Shown here: piece by piece, positions 17,310-28,954 of the stretch
Numbering within the stretch: the first letter of the stretch is position 1
Layout: every line of letters begins with the position of its first letter
From: Acinetobacter colistiniresistens
GTDB lineage: Bacteria; Pseudomonadota; Gammaproteobacteria; Pseudomonadales; Moraxellaceae
Direction of reading: 5' to 3'
DNA: 64,000 nucleotides
Assembly (NCBI RefSeq): GCF_000413935.1
Contig: NZ_KE340382.1
Span: forward strand, 1 to 64,000
Position numbers and translations under genes: made by a program
Notes under the pieces: model-generated
Told to the model about the DNA's origin: nothing
What the model saw: only the letters and a program-made list of their open reading frames with translations
The model's database searches: none

Positions 17310-18701
17310 CTACTCGTCATATGAAATAGACTGATGAAAAAAGTCATTACAGTCAGAAATTAAACTTGGTTGCCAGCCACCCTGTTCTAAATACTCAGAT
17401 TGCGCCAACCAAAAACCCTTTGGGCTAAAAACCCCAAGCATAACATTATCTACGACTAATATTTGAATTGTATGACGTAACCAAGGCAAAATCTGTGCCT
17501 CTTGAATGGCTTTTTTCAACGGCCAACTTCCAACCCGTCCATAGAGATGAATCTTTTCACCGCCTTGTCGTTGTATCAAGCTGAGCTCACGTCCTAACAG
17601 TTGGGCTGAAAGTCCGATTTCATGAGGGCGAATCGTAAATTGTCCCGCTGCGACATCGATCGTTTTTCCGATCTCATAATGCTGCAATAAAACATCTGGA
17701 AATGAAGAAGTTTTTTCTGCATCACGCTCAGCCTGTGTTAAGCGATATATTTTTTTCTGATAACGTACAAAATAATGCTGATTGATATGTAAGCTTGCCT
17801 GCGCATCAGGTTTTGCCAGAATCACTTCTTGCTGTAACCGTTGCACCATATCGAAGCTTGGCCGATATTGATCATTTCCTTTCACCCAAGCAGACAATAA
17901 CTGTCGTTGTCGTGCCGTTGAAAGTTGACTCAGTTTAATCAGATCAAGTTCACGATCTGTTGCACAATGTTGCCAATCTGCTTGCAACACTTGATCCAGT
18001 ATTTCAGCCGCATCCTGCATTAAATCACTACTGCGCGTGACAGCCGCCTGCATTTTGGGAAAACGTTGTTGTAAAACTGGCCACAGCACTTCCCGGCACC
18101 ATGCCCGATCATAATGCGTATCGTGATTGCTTGGATCAGTCACATAATCAAAACCGAGTTGTGCTGACCATTGCGCAATTTGTTGACGACTGAGTTGAAG
18201 AAACGGGCGCCAAATGGTCAGATCTGAACGTACATCAAGCTGCTGCATCGCCGCCAAACCATGTACACCTGCACCAGAAAATAAACGCAATAACAATGTT
18301 TCAGCCTGATCCTGCTGATGATGTGCCAAAACTAAAATCTCATCGGATTTTAAATGCTGTTGATAAGCTTGATAACGCGCATTGCGTGCTTGTTGTTCTA
18401 AATTACCCGCTGCAACAGAAACTTTTTCAAGAATAAAAGGAATATTCAGTGCTTCAGCATGTTGCTGTACAAGCGTACCCCACTCAGCACTCCTGCTTTG
18501 CAGCTGATGATCAATATAAATGACACGGCTTTGGGTCGGGAAAAGTTCAGACATCAGATACAGCAACAGCATGGAATCCATGCCGCCGCTACACCCAATC
18601 AGGAATTGAGGTTGTTCAGAAAAATGCTGAGTTTGTGCTAAGACGCGATGCCTAAATTGCTGCTGCCAAACTTCATTAAACGTTGATAACGTGCGTCGCA
18701 T
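17310..18701 (-). CDS. tilS: tRNA(Ile)-lysidine synthase
   Basis: Modifies the wobble cytidine of tRNA-Ile(CAU) to lysidine so that it reads AUA; essential in most bacteria. The 463-aa protein has the ATP-pyrophosphatase loop [14 protein letters not shown] near residue 38, the downstream motif [16 protein letters not shown], and the C-terminal TilS domains, including REVLWPVL and RQGGEKIHL. The start ATG lies inside accA, giving a 64-bp overlap. The next in-frame starts would remove part of the nucleotide-binding region, so the overlap is probably real and implies translational coupling. Confidence 0.94.
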   Translation of the reverse strand: MRRTLSTFNEVWQQQFRHRVLAQTQHFSEQPQFLIGCSGGMDSMLLLYLMSELFPTQSRVIYIDHQLQSRSAEWGTLVQQHAEALNIPFILEKVSVAAGNLEQQARNARYQAYQQHLKSDEILVLAHHQQDQAETLLLRLFSGAGVHGLAAMQQLDVRSDLTIWRPFLQLSRQQIAQWSAQLGFDYVTDPSNHDTHYDRAWCREVLWPVLQQRFPKMQAAVTRSSDLMQDAAEILDQVLQADWQHCATDRELDLIKLSQLSTARQRQLLSAWVKGNDQYRPSFDMVQRLQQEVILAKPDAQASLHINQHYFVRYQKKIYRLTQAERDAEKTSSFPDVLLQHYEIGKTIDVAAGQFTIRPHEIGLSAQLLGRELSLIQRQGGEKIHLYGRVGSWPLKKAIQEAQILPWLRHTIQILVVDNVMLGVFSPKGFWLAQSEYLEQGGWQPSLISDCNDFFHQSISYDE

Positions 18702-19462
18702 CGTTCTTGAGCATCCATCGGTTGCAATTCATCTAAGGCTTGTTTAAGCACATCTTTTAAATCATGCATGACTTTTTCAGGCTGCAAATGTGCGCCTTCA
18801 CCTTCATCCACAACATATTCAACAATACCCAAAGTTTTCAGCTTGTCTGCTGTTAAGGCCAATGCCTCACTCGCTTGAGCTGCTTTATCTGCTGTTTTCC
18901 ATAAAATAGATGCACAGCCTTCAGGTGAGATTACCGAGTAAATACTATGTGACAGCATAATCACACGATCGGCAATACCAATACCCAACGCACCACCAGA
19001 ACCGCCTTCACCAAGAACCGTGGCAATCACTGGCACTTTCAAGCTTGAAAGTTGCGCCAAACTGGTGGCAATCGCTTCAGCCTGACCACGTTCTTCTGCA
19101 CCTACACCAGGATATGCACCCATGGTATCGACAAACGTAAATACAGGTAAATTAAAACGCTCAGCCATATCAAGCAAACGTTGTGATTTACGATAGCCTT
19201 CCGGATTACACATGCCAAAGTTATGTTGTAACTTCTCACGAGTACTACGGCCACGATGCTGACCAACCACCATCACCGACTGTCCATCAAAACGTGCCAA
19301 TCCACCAATCATGGCACCATCATCACCAAATAGGCGGTCACCGTGCAGTGCATCAAATTCAGTAAAGATTTCACTGACATAATCTAGAAATTGCGGGCGT
19401 TCAGGATGTCGCGCAATTTGAACCGTAGCCCAAGCCTTGGACTGAGTCGCTTTATTTTTCAT
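18638..19462 (-). CDS. accA: Acetyl-CoA carboxylase carboxyltransferase subunit alpha
   Basis: Forms the carboxyltransferase with AccD and transfers CO2 from biotin to acetyl-CoA for fatty acid synthesis. The crotonase-fold core is intact ([48 protein letters not shown]). At 274 aa it lacks about 45 residues of the N-terminal helix present in E. coli AccA and begins directly before [14 protein letters not shown]. No upstream in-frame extension resembling that helix was seen. The 3' end overlaps tilS by 64 bp. Confidence 0.95.
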   Translation of the reverse strand: MKNKATQSKAWATVQIARHPERPQFLDYVSEIFTEFDALHGDRLFGDDGAMIGGLARFDGQSVMVVGQHRGRSTREKLQHNFGMCNPEGYRKSQRLLDMAERFNLPVFTFVDTMGAYPGVGAEERGQAEAIATSLAQLSSLKVPVIATVLGEGGSGGALGIGIADRVIMLSHSIYSVISPEGCASILWKTADKAAQASEALALTADKLKTLGIVEYVVDEGEGAHLQPEKVMHDLKDVLKQALDELQPMDAQERCDARYQRLMKFGSSNLGIAS

Positions 19463-19495
19463 AAGTCGTAGATAATCCCTAACGAGGATGTATTG

Positions 19496-21016
19496 TTAAT
19501 CAACAAATTTGTCTGACTGGATATTTAGCTCAATGTCCCAATGTTTAAATTGCACCTGCTCATCATGCAAGTCTGCAACCAATAAAGGCCATTGTTTAGC
19601 ATCACCAGAAACACTGAGTTGCCATTGTTGATCATTTACAACACTCAATTCAATGGCAGGAAGCATCTGATCACTGCGACTATGGTTCAGCAAAACGGCC
19701 AAACGAAGTAATAAACAAAGATAAAGTAAATGGCTGCCACCTACCTTTAAAACATCATTTTTTACATCTGCACGTAGCTTACGACGGTGATGAGAAACCA
19801 AGTGTGAAAGGTGATTTTGATCAATTTGTGAGAAACCTGGAATATCGGAATGTTGCAATAAATAGGCGCCATGGCGATGATAGCCACCATGACTGATCGC
19901 CAATCCAATTTCATGCAAATAGGCAGCGCGACGCAGTAAGTCACTGTCTTCAGTCGTTAATTTTAAAGAATCTGCCACACCATCAAATAATTCCTGTGCC
20001 GTATTGACTACGCGTTCTGCTTGTTTTGGATCGGCATTGTAGCGCCCCATTAACGCTTGCACACTACGATCACGAATATCTTCATGCTTGAAACGGCCCA
20101 ACAGGTCATACATCACGCCTTCACGTAATGCACCATCCGAATATGCCAATTTATCAATATCGAGAACTTCGAAAATGGCAAACAAAATTGCAAGTCCAGC
20201 TGGCAAAACTGCTCGGCGGTCTTCTCGCAGACCTTCAAAATCAATTTCAGTAATATGTTTAAATTTAAGCAATCGGTCTTTTAATTTATATAAACCGTCA
20301 CGGGTCAGATTTTCCTGCTCATCACTTAAGCCAAGATTTACGGCAATCTGACGGCAGGCCTTAATCGTTCCACTCGAACCTACGACGGTATCCCAACCCA
20401 CAGATTTATAGGTATTGGCAATAGCAGACATTTCTTTACGAGCAGCAACCACTGCCTTATCAAAGGCTTTCAGTGAAATTTCACCGTCAGGGAAATAGGT
20501 TTTGCTATAAGCAACACAGCCCATCTGTAATGATTCGGTATGTAACGGCTCAAATTCTTCACCAATGATAAACTCGGTTGAGCCCCCCCCAATATCCACC
20601 ACCAAGCGACGCCCGCCATTGGCCATGGTGTGAGAAACGCCAAGATAGATCAGACGTGCTTCTTCCCGTCCTGCAATAATTTCTATTGGTTTAGGTAAAA
20701 TTTCAGCCGCTTTCTGAATAAATTCGTGCCCATTTTTTGCTTGTCTTAATGCATTGGTTGCCACGATACGTAAACGGTTGGGTTGTACTGAACTCAAACG
20801 CCCAACAAAACGTGCTAAACAGGCCAGTCCTCGTTGCTGTGCAGCTTCTGTTAAATTCTTATTTTCATCAAGCCCAGCAGCCAACTGTACTTTTTCTGAC
20901 ATTGAAGCAACTTTCTTAACTTCACCGTGATCAACACGAGCAATTGCCAGATGGAAACTGTTCGATCCCATATCAATCGCAGCAAGTAATTCTTCATCAA
21001 TCAGAAAATCAGACAT
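19496..21016 (-). CDS. ppx: Exopolyphosphatase (Ppx/GppA family)
   Basis: Hydrolyses terminal phosphate from polyphosphate, and possibly pppGpp. The 506-aa protein has an actin-like N-terminal half (AIDMGSNSFHLAIARV at about 14; DIGGGSTEFIIG at about 143; GSSGTIKA) and a C-terminal HD-like helical domain (YLHEIGLAISHGGYHRHGAYLL, LSHLVSHHRRKLR). Gene order ppx / trxA / rho is the same as in Pseudomonas, favouring Ppx over GppA. It is divergent from trxA across 273 bp. Confidence 0.92.
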   Translation of the reverse strand: MSDFLIDEELLAAIDMGSNSFHLAIARVDHGEVKKVASMSEKVQLAAGLDENKNLTEAAQQRGLACLARFVGRLSSVQPNRLRIVATNALRQAKNGHEFIQKAAEILPKPIEIIAGREEARLIYLGVSHTMANGGRRLVVDIGGGSTEFIIGEEFEPLHTESLQMGCVAYSKTYFPDGEISLKAFDKAVVAARKEMSAIANTYKSVGWDTVVGSSGTIKACRQIAVNLGLSDEQENLTRDGLYKLKDRLLKFKHITEIDFEGLREDRRAVLPAGLAILFAIFEVLDIDKLAYSDGALREGVMYDLLGRFKHEDIRDRSVQALMGRYNADPKQAERVVNTAQELFDGVADSLKLTTEDSDLLRRAAYLHEIGLAISHGGYHRHGAYLLQHSDIPGFSQIDQNHLSHLVSHHRRKLRADVKNDVLKVGGSHLLYLCLLLRLAVLLNHSRSDQMLPAIELSVVNDQQWQLSVSGDAKQWPLLVADLHDEQVQFKHWDIELNIQSDKFVD

Positions 21017-21289
21017 TATTCATATAAACCCATGCTCAATTCACGCATTAGAGTAATTCACATGCTTACAATTTTAAAGTCATTTTAAGCAATAAAAGCC
21101 ACGTATTTTCGCTTTTCGTGCATAAATGATTGTAGAAGTCGATGATCAACATCGTGAGCATCCATTAGACTTTTCATTTTCAAACTTGAATAATCGGAAC
21201 AAACCCTTACATTCAGTAAAGTAGCAATGTAATATTCATCGTGATGATGATCAAATTCGCACTTTATTCCTTAAATTTGGAGCAACCTC

Positions 21290-21616
21290 ATGTCTGCGAC
21301 TATTGTTAATACAACTGATGCAAACTTCCAAGCAGATGTTTTAGATGCTGAAACTCCTGTACTTGTTGATTTCTGGGCTGGCTGGTGTGCGCCATGTAAA
21401 GCCATTGCACCTGTACTTGAAGATTTATCCAATGAATATGCAGGTAAAGTAAAAATCGTTAAAGTTGACGTGACTGCATGTGAAGATACTGCTGTAAAAT
21501 ACAATATCCGTAATATTCCAGCATTATTGATGTTTAAAAATGGTGAAGTTGTTGCTCAACAAGTTGGCGCAGCACCACGTTCAAAGCTTGCAGCTTTCAT
21601 TGACCAAAACATCTAA
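21290..21616 (+). CDS. trxA: Thioredoxin 1
   Basis: General cytoplasmic disulfide reductase. The 108-aa protein has the active site WCAPCK in the context VDFWAGWCAPCKAIAPVLE, plus the cis-Pro loop NIPALLMFKNGEVV. Length is standard. GGAG lies 7 nt before the ATG. A stem-loop follows and separates it from the rho promoter. Confidence 0.97.
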   Translation: MSATIVNTTDANFQADVLDAETPVLVDFWAGWCAPCKAIAPVLEDLSNEYAGKVKIVKVDVTACEDTAVKYNIRNIPALLMFKNGEVVAQQVGAAPRSKLAAFIDQNI

Positions 21617-21641
21617 TTCGATTGTTACATGGTCAATAGAT

Positions 21642-21680
21642 GAAATACGCTATTTTTTTAAATGGCGTATTTCTTCGTAA
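21642..21680 (+). terminator. Probable terminator after trxA
   Basis: Stem GAAATACGC / GCGTATTTC around a T-rich loop. The following bases (TTCGTAAAAA) are only weakly T-rich, so termination may be partial. Confidence 0.5.
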
Positions 21681-21683
21681 AAA

Positions 21684-21712
21684 TTGACAATTTGCTTGAT
21701 TTCCTCTATATT
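21684..21712 (+). promoter_or_regulatory. Sigma-70 promoter for rho
   Basis: Consensus -35 TTGACA (21684-21689), 17-bp spacer, -10 TATATT (21707-21712). Transcription should start near 21719, leaving a leader of about 228 nt before rho. Rho autoregulates by attenuation in its leader in E. coli, so a long leader is meaningful. Confidence 0.75.
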
Positions 21713-21718
21713 TCTGGA

Positions 21719-21946
21719 TCAAGAAGCTTTGAATGGAATCTACTTCATTGCGCTTCTTACAAGACACAAAACATAAGATCGCCGCTCGGCAATAACAATT
21801 GTTTTCACATTTCTCTCTGAAACAATGAACCAGACTACTGAATCGTGGTTGTGTAAATACAATTACCTCAGCATGTATGTATGCGGTCGATTTTTTATTC
21901 TTTCCCTAACGTAGTCCTCCACTTATTCCATTCTGTCTGACCACTT
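21719..21946 (+). promoter_or_regulatory. Long rho mRNA leader
   Basis: A 228-nt untranslated stretch between the predicted start site and the rho ATG. No ORF of note; pyrimidine-rich patches (TTTCTCTCTG, TCCTCCACTTATTCC) could be Rho-loading sites. No Shine-Dalgarno precedes the rho ATG. Confidence 0.5.
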
Positions 21947-23215
21947 ATGAACTTAACTGAACTCAAGAAAAAACCCATTGGCGAACTCATCAAAATTGCG
22001 GAGTTTATGGGCCTTGAAGGCATGGCACGTAACCGTAAACAAGATATTATTTTTGCCATTCTAAAACGCCATGCCATGAATGGCGAAGAAATCTTTGGTG
22101 ATGGTGTTCTCGAAATTCTTTCTGATGGTTTTGGCTTTTTACGCTCTGCGGCTGGTTCATATTTAGCGGGACCAGATGACATTTACGTCAGCCCATCACA
22201 GATTCGCCGTTTTAACCTGCGTACAGGTGATACCATTACGGGTACGATTCGTCCACCTAAAGAAGGTGAGCGTTATTTTGCTTTATTGAAAGTAAACCAA
22301 ATTAACTACGATACACCTGAAAATTCACGTAATAAGATTTTATTTGAAAACCTTACACCGCTATTTCCAACTGAACAATTGGTCATGGAACTCGGTAATG
22401 GTACAACTGAAGACTTGACTTCTCGTGTTGTCGATTTGATTGCCCCGATCGGTAAAGGTCAACGCTCGATTATTGTTGCGCCACCGAAAGCGGGTAAAAC
22501 AATGTTATTGCAAACTATTGCGCAATCCATTGTTCGTAATAACCCTGAAGTATTCTTAATTGTGCTTTTAATTGACGAACGCCCTGAAGAAGTCACGGAA
22601 ATGGAACGTACCGTCCGTGGTGAAGTCGTCGCATCAACATTTGATGAAGCGCCTGCCCGCCACGTTCAAGTTGCCGAAATGGTGATTGAGAAAGCGAAAC
22701 GTCTGGTTGAACACAAAAAAGATGTTGTCATCTTACTGGATTCGATTACCCGTCTTGCCCGTGCTTACAATACCGTGATTCCTTCATCAGGTAAGGTATT
22801 GACGGGTGGTGTCGATGCACACGCCCTCGAACGTCCAAAACGTTTCTTTGGTGCTGCACGTAATATCGAAGAAGGCGGTTCACTGACTATTATCTCGACT
22901 GCGTTGATTGAAACGGGCAGTAAGATGGATGATGTCATCTACGAAGAGTTTAAAGGTACAGGTAACCAAGAGATTACCCTTGACCGTCGTATTGCTGAGA
23001 AACGCGTGTTCCCTGCAATGAACATCAAGAAATCAGGTACTCGTCGCGAAGAACGCTTAATGGGTGAAGAAAATCTACGTAAAGTTTGGATTTTACGTAA
23101 ATTACTGCATCCAATGGATGAACTTGCTGCGATGGAATTCCTGTTAGATCGAATGAAAGAAACCAAAACCAATGATGACTTCTTTGATCAAATGAAACGG
23201 AAAGCATCGACTTAA
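21947..23215 (+). CDS. rho: Transcription termination factor Rho
   Basis: Hexameric RNA-dependent ATPase that ends transcription. The 422-aa protein has the N-terminal helical domain ([19 protein letters not shown]), the RNA-binding cold-shock-like domain (about 50-120; [27 protein letters not shown]), Walker [12 protein letters not shown] (about 180), Walker B ([17 protein letters not shown]) and the Q/R loops. It is complete. There is no evident Shine-Dalgarno before the ATG. Its own promoter and a long leader lie upstream; a strong terminator follows. Confidence 0.98.
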   Translation: MNLTELKKKPIGELIKIAEFMGLEGMARNRKQDIIFAILKRHAMNGEEIFGDGVLEILSDGFGFLRSAAGSYLAGPDDIYVSPSQIRRFNLRTGDTITGTIRPPKEGERYFALLKVNQINYDTPENSRNKILFENLTPLFPTEQLVMELGNGTTEDLTSRVVDLIAPIGKGQRSIIVAPPKAGKTMLLQTIAQSIVRNNPEVFLIVLLIDERPEEVTEMERTVRGEVVASTFDEAPARHVQVAEMVIEKAKRLVEHKKDVVILLDSITRLARAYNTVIPSSGKVLTGGVDAHALERPKRFFGAARNIEEGGSLTIISTALIETGSKMDDVIYEEFKGTGNQEITLDRRIAEKRVFPAMNIKKSGTRREERLMGEENLRKVWILRKLLHPMDELAAMEFLLDRMKETKTNDDFFDQMKRKAST

Positions 23216-23225
23216 GTTTCAGTCT

Positions 23226-23256
23226 AAAAAAGCTACCTTAATGGTAGCTTTTTTTA
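23226..23256 (+). terminator. Terminator after rho
   Basis: AAAAAAGCTACC / GGTAGCTTTTTTT with a 5-nt loop; a classic intrinsic terminator. Confidence 0.9.
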
Positions 23257-23604
23257 TTTGGTTGACACGCTTACAGAATTTTTACATGAATAATGAAAAT
23301 TCTTCAATTTTTATATCAAATTGATTTAATTAAAAATATTTTAAAAACCTTATCTAGAACACATAATTTACCGATTTAAATTTTATTATCCATAGTTATT
23401 TTCTATCAAAAAATAGCCAAATTCTGCCCATTTTTGTCGTTTTGTTGGACAGAACAGTAGTAATTCATGAATGGCTTTGATAGGATAGCGACAGACCAGT
23501 TAGACTGCTCCCTGCGTTGTTACCTAAAGCGTTTAGGAATAATAAAAGCACAAACAGACTAACTCAGGTTTTTTTTAATCTCACAAATTTATGAGAGTGA
23601 TGCC
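23257..23604. other. Gap between rho and the lipoprotein gene
   Basis: About 350 bp of A/T-rich DNA without coding character. Near its right end is a short perfect palindrome, CCTAAAgcgTTTAGG (about 23523-23537), in the probable leader of the lipoprotein mRNA. A TTGACA occurs at about 23262, but no well-spaced -10 was identified. Confidence 0.45.
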
Positions 23605-23871
23605 ATGTTATTCAAAAAATTCGCTGTTGTTGCTGCTATTGCTACTACTTTAGCTTTCGTTGGTTGCTCTAAGAAAGAAGAAGCTCCAGCTACTGACGCT
23701 ACTGCTGCTGCTTCTGAAGCTGTAGCTGCTGCTTCTGACGCTGTAGAAGCTGTTGACGCTGCTGCTTCTGACGTTGCTGCTGCTGCTTCTGACGTTGCTG
23801 CAACTACTGAAGCTGCTGCTTCTGACGTTGCTGCTGAAGCTGCTCCTGCTGAAGCTTCTGCTGCTCAATAA
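23605..23871 (+). CDS. Small Ala-rich repeat lipoprotein
   Basis: An 88-aa lipoprotein precursor: Lys-containing N-terminus, hydrophobic core, lipobox FVGC with Cys21, then SKKEE. The mature 68 residues are almost only Ala, Ser, Asp, Glu, Val, Thr and Pro, built from copies of an AASDVAA-type unit (AASEAVAAASDAVEAVDAAASD and on), suggesting a long amphipathic helix or coiled coil. Codon use is extremely uniform (GCT for Ala, TCT for Ser, GAC for Asp), a sign of high expression and/or repeat expansion. It may be a structural envelope lipoprotein like Lpp, but it lacks the C-terminal Lys used by Lpp for peptidoglycan linkage. Function unknown. Confidence 0.85.
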   Translation: MLFKKFAVVAAIATTLAFVGCSKKEEAPATDATAAASEAVAAASDAVEAVDAAASDVAAAASDVAATTEAAASDVAAEAAPAEASAAQ

Positions 23872-23886
23872 TCTAATTTTAGATTA

Positions 23887-23918
23887 TAAAAAAGAGAACC
23901 TAACGGTTCTCTTTTTTA
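23887..23918. terminator. Terminator after the lipoprotein gene
   Basis: AAAAAAGAGAACC / GGTTCTCTTTTTT with a TAAC loop; near-perfect and symmetrical. Confidence 0.92.
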
Positions 23919-23960
23919 TGTCTAATTTTTTGGTCCAAAAATAAAACTTAAAATATAAGT

Positions 23961-23988
23961 ATAAAAAAGCAGATCAATCGATCTGCTC
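23961..23988 (-). terminator. ihfA terminator overlapping its stop codon
   Basis: On the minus strand GCAGATC / GATCTGC with a 4-nt loop is followed by TTTTTT. The hairpin includes the last ihfA codons and the stop TGA. Confidence 0.8.
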
Positions 23989-24270
23989 ATTTCCAACACG
24001 CTGTCTAAATTTCTGACCCGCTCGGAAGGTGACCACACGACGGGCAGAGATCGGAATCTCCTCACCCGTCTTTGGATTACGTCCTGGACGTTCACGTTTG
24101 TCACGTAATTCGAAATTACCGAAGCCAGAAAGTTTGACTTGTTCGCCAGCAATTAATGCCTGACTGATTTCGTCAAAGAATAGCTCGACCATTTGTTTTG
24201 CTTCGCGGCGATTTAAGCTAGTAAGCTCACTTAAATGGTCCGCCATATCTGCTTTTGTTAATGCTGTCAT
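23974..24270 (-). CDS. ihfA: Integration host factor subunit alpha
   Basis: DNA-bending nucleoid protein, active as a heterodimer with IHF-beta. The 98-aa protein has the HU/IHF fold with the arm signature [24 protein letters not shown] and the N-terminal [14 protein letters not shown]. The start overlaps the pheT stop by 4 nt, giving tight translational coupling. It is the last gene of the pheS-pheT-ihfA transcript, the conserved order in gammaproteobacteria. Confidence 0.97.
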   Translation of the reverse strand: MTALTKADMADHLSELTSLNRREAKQMVELFFDEISQALIAGEQVKLSGFGNFELRDKRERPGRNPKTGEEIPISARRVVTFRAGQKFRQRVGNEQID

Positions 24271-26648
24271 GAGGCCCTCAATGTCGCTTGGTAAGTGTCT
24301 TCCAACACTTGAATAATGTTATCCATACCAGATTTAATTTCAGCATCTTCAAGCGTACGAGTTGGATGTTGCCAGAGCACTGCAAAAGCTAGAGAGCGTT
24401 TGCCTTGTTCAACCCCTTGGCCCGTATACACATCGAACAACCATGTTGAGTCAAGTAACTCGCCACCAGTTTGCTCAATTAACCGCTGAATATCTCTTAC
24501 CTCAATATTATCAGAGATTAAAAGCGCAATATCACGTCTAACCGATGGAAAACGTGATAATTCTGTAAAATTAGATACATAAGATTGCAAAACAGCCTGT
24601 TGATCCAGCTCAGCAACCCAAGTTGTACCCAAATCCAGTTCACTTTCCAACGATGGATGTAAGCGACCGAGATAACCAATCGACTGTCCATTCACCAAAA
24701 TCTCAGCTGACTGACCCGGATGTAACCAAGCACGTTCCGTACGAACAAACTCAGCACCGATACGCCCCGCAGCCAAAATCTCTTCAACCTCACCTTTGAA
24801 ATCAAAGAAATCCATTGCCTGCGGCTTCGCATGCCAAGACTCTGGGGTACGTGAGCCAACAGCGATTAATGCCAAGGTTGGAATCTGTTTTAGGTCATGG
24901 ATGCTTTGTGCATTTTGATAATCAAAACGCAGACCAAGCTCAAAGAAACGTACACGCTGTTGCTGACGGTTTAAATTGTACTGTACACATGGGATCAGAC
25001 TTGATAACAAGGTACTGCGCATTGCGGCCAAATCACTTGAAATTGGATTAGCCAGCATTAACGGATGTACATTTGGATTCAATTGCTTTTCAAGCTTGGC
25101 ATCAGCAAAACTAAAGCTAATGGCTTCTTGGTAACCTAATGTCACCGCAGTTTGACGCAATTGTGCAATTTCAAAACGGTCTTGATACTTTTCCAGTTTC
25201 ACATCAATTTTTGGCAAACTGATTTGAATATTGTCATAGCCGTGAATACGCGCCACTTCTTCAATCAGATCTTGATAAATTGCCATATCATAACGATGTG
25301 ATGGCGGAACGACGCTCCATTCACCTTGTGCTTTACTTTCAACCACACAGCCCAAACGTGTTAACGCATCAGCAATAAAATCGCCCGCCACTTGATAACC
25401 CAACAACTGGTCTACTTGTGCTTGTTTTAATGCAATCGCTTCACGCTTTGGCAATAAAGCAACTTGCTCAGCAACTGTAATTGGACCAAACTCACCGCCT
25501 GCAAAGGCTTGAATCAACTCAGAAGCACGATGCATTGCGATCATTGGCAACTCAAAGTCCACACCACGCTCATAGCGCTGAGATGAATCAGTATGCAAAC
25601 CGAAACGACGTGCACGACCTGCAATGGCTAAAGGTGCAAAGAATGCGCTTTCAAGGAAGATATCTTGAGTCTCATCGATTACCGATGAATCCAGCCCACC
25701 CATGATCCCTGCAATCGCCAATAACTTCTGGTCATCTGCAATGACCATCATGTCATCTTGCAATTCAACTTCTTGATCATTAAGCAAGGTCAATTTTTCT
25801 TGAGGTTGTGCTTGGCGCACTTGAATTGAACCGTCGATTTTGGCCAAGTCAAAGGCATGCATCGGTTGACCAAGTTCAAGCAATACATAGTTGGTAATAT
25901 CGACCAAAATACTATGCGTGCGAATGCCTGAACGTGACAATGCTTGTTCCATCCATTCAGGTGTCGGCGCTTTCACATTCACATTCTTAACGATACGACC
26001 TAAATAACGAGGCGTACCCTCTGTGCTGATGTTAACCGTTTTCTCATCCGCGATGGTCGCTGGAATGGCTTGAATCTTCGGTTCATTCAGTTCAAGCTGG
26101 TTAATGACTGCGATTTCACGGGCAATACCACGAATACTGAAACAATCACCACGGTTTGGCGTAATACTGATGTCAATCACATTGTCATCAAGTTTTAAAT
26201 ATTCACGAATATTCATTCCCACTGGCGCATCAGCAGGCAATTCTAACAAACCATCAATTTTGTCTTCTAAATCAATTTCAGAAGCACCGCAAAGCATGCC
26301 TTGAGACTCAACACCACGTAACTTGCCTTTTTTAATTTTAAAATCACCTGGCAGTACTGCACCAATCGTCGCAACAGGGGCTTTCATGCCCACGCGAACA
26401 TTTGGCGCACCACATACGATCTGTAAGGGTTCACCTGAACCGATATTAATCGTAGTCACACGTAAACGATCTGCATCTGGGTGTTGTTCAACTGTGAGCA
26501 CTTCACCGACAACTACACCCGTAAATGGTTTTGCAACAGGTGCTAACTCATCAACTTCCAAACCCAACATGGTCAATTGATCAGACAATGTATCGCTATC
26601 AATGGCTGGGTTTACCCAGCTGCGCAACCAATTTTCACTAATTTTCAT
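24267..26648 (-). CDS. pheT: Phenylalanine-tRNA ligase beta subunit
   Basis: Forms an alpha2-beta2 enzyme with PheS that charges tRNA-Phe. The 793-aa protein carries the N-terminal tRNA-binding (EMAP-like) domain (about 40-150; [18 protein letters not shown]), the B3/B4 editing domain ([21 protein letters not shown]), the B5 domain, the catalytic-like core, and the C-terminal anticodon-binding FDX domain ([12 protein letters not shown]). Full length. It is 33 nt downstream of pheS. Confidence 0.97.
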   Translation of the reverse strand: MKISENWLRSWVNPAIDSDTLSDQLTMLGLEVDELAPVAKPFTGVVVGEVLTVEQHPDADRLRVTTINIGSGEPLQIVCGAPNVRVGMKAPVATIGAVLPGDFKIKKGKLRGVESQGMLCGASEIDLEDKIDGLLELPADAPVGMNIREYLKLDDNVIDISITPNRGDCFSIRGIAREIAVINQLELNEPKIQAIPATIADEKTVNISTEGTPRYLGRIVKNVNVKAPTPEWMEQALSRSGIRTHSILVDITNYVLLELGQPMHAFDLAKIDGSIQVRQAQPQEKLTLLNDQEVELQDDMMVIADDQKLLAIAGIMGGLDSSVIDETQDIFLESAFFAPLAIAGRARRFGLHTDSSQRYERGVDFELPMIAMHRASELIQAFAGGEFGPITVAEQVALLPKREAIALKQAQVDQLLGYQVAGDFIADALTRLGCVVESKAQGEWSVVPPSHRYDMAIYQDLIEEVARIHGYDNIQISLPKIDVKLEKYQDRFEIAQLRQTAVTLGYQEAISFSFADAKLEKQLNPNVHPLMLANPISSDLAAMRSTLLSSLIPCVQYNLNRQQQRVRFFELGLRFDYQNAQSIHDLKQIPTLALIAVGSRTPESWHAKPQAMDFFDFKGEVEEILAAGRIGAEFVRTERAWLHPGQSAEILVNGQSIGYLGRLHPSLESELDLGTTWVAELDQQAVLQSYVSNFTELSRFPSVRRDIALLISDNIEVRDIQRLIEQTGGELLDSTWLFDVYTGQGVEQGKRSLAFAVLWQHPTRTLEDAEIKSGMDNIIQVLEDTYQATLRAS

Positions 26649-26681
26649 GTGTATAAACCTTCTTTAATCCTGAAAAACTGT

Positions 26682-27704
<1,023 letters not shown>

Positions 27705-27895
27705 CTATAGTTTATCAGCTTTTTACCTATTTTATGAAGATAAACCACTGTTTAAATAGCATCCTTTTTCGATCATAAATCTGAAGATAAAATCGCCAGA
27801 TCACCCAATTAATCCTTTAAATTTTCGTAAAAAAATGCTCAATAATTGAATAAAATGTATAAGATAACGATATCCGTCAATGAGAAAGAATAACG

Positions 27896-28897
27896 ATGGC
27901 GCTTGATCAAATCTGGAAACAACAGCTTACACTTGTGACTTATGGCAATGAGTTTCTTGCAGGTGAACTCAATTTTAGCCGCTGGATTGAACATCCGATT
28001 CTCAATCAAAATCGACTGGTCTTTAGAGATTTACTCTCCCAGCACCTGTTGGCACAACACTTCCAGATTTGGCTTGAAGGCTTGAAAAAACAAGGGGTTA
28101 AAAAACTCAGCCTACATTTATCCAGCGTACTGAATGATGAGCAAAACCCCAATGCCAATGTCGAGCTACTTCCCTTTGCACATTTTATTGTGAGCCACCA
28201 AGGCAATAAAAAAACCGCGTGGATTTGTGGGCAAGAACTGGCTGAATGGGATAACAGTGATCAAGCCTTTGATGCTCCTTCATCACAACAAATCACCCTC
28301 CGCCAAGAAGTATTGTGGCGTTATGAGTTGAATGATAAATTCGCTAAAAAAATTGATACCGACTTACAGAAGGTCAATTGGAATCAGGCGGCCATTTTCT
28401 TGGAGAAAGAACTGTTTGACAGCAAATACGCAGAACATTTCTCAGAACCAGAACAACAAGATTTGCCTTTCTATGGCTATGAACTCGACCCGATCAGTCC
28501 ACCAAACCCGCAACTCGCCTTAATTCCAACCGATTATCCTGCAGATGTTGCACATCGTCTCTTACATCGGACTCAAGCTTTGGCTGATTATTTGCAACAA
28601 CAAAGACAACATCCCTATACAACGACAGGCCAATTGCTTAGCCCTGAAGAACAAATCAATTTACGTAATTTTTCACAGAAGACCGATGATTTATTTGCCA
28701 AGCTGATTGTGAAAACAGCAAATCATTACCAGACGGCTCAATTGACAGCGGAAGAACCTGAAATCATTGATCGAACCATGGAAATCCCGCATCAACCTGA
28801 TAAAGCCCAGCATCATAAAGTGGGTGCATCAGGTGTGATTAAACTGATTATCTTGACTGTGATTATCTGTCTGCTTGCTTATTATTTTGGCCTGTAA
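27896..28897 (+). CDS. Tail-anchored protein of unknown function
   Basis: A 333-aa protein with no signal peptide and a single membrane helix at the extreme C-terminus (about 313-332; VIKLIILTVIICLLAYYFGL), so most of it should face the cytoplasm anchored to the inner membrane. The soluble part has no motif I recognise. Its N-terminal region (WIEHPILNQNRLVFRDLLSQHLLAQHF) and a linker rich in Gln/Pro/His (about 275-310) are visible. It is divergent from pheS and inserted in the broken translation cluster. A shared terminator follows. Function not predicted. Confidence 0.75.
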   Translation: MALDQIWKQQLTLVTYGNEFLAGELNFSRWIEHPILNQNRLVFRDLLSQHLLAQHFQIWLEGLKKQGVKKLSLHLSSVLNDEQNPNANVELLPFAHFIVSHQGNKKTAWICGQELAEWDNSDQAFDAPSSQQITLRQEVLWRYELNDKFAKKIDTDLQKVNWNQAAIFLEKELFDSKYAEHFSEPEQQDLPFYGYELDPISPPNPQLALIPTDYPADVAHRLLHRTQALADYLQQQRQHPYTTTGQLLSPEEQINLRNFSQKTDDLFAKLIVKTANHYQTAQLTAEEPEIIDRTMEIPHQPDKAQHHKVGASGVIKLIILTVIICLLAYYFGL

Positions 28898-28910
28898 TCA
28901 CCCTGCAAAT

Positions 28911-28947
28911 AAAAAAACCTAGATCACATCCTCTAGGTTTTTTCTTT
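28911..28947. terminator. Terminator between convergent genes
   Basis: AAAAAACCTAGA / TCTAGGTTTTTT with an 8-nt loop, then CTTTT; serves the tail-anchored protein gene and possibly the minus-strand gene at 28955. Confidence 0.88.
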
Positions 28948-28954
28948 TATCGAA

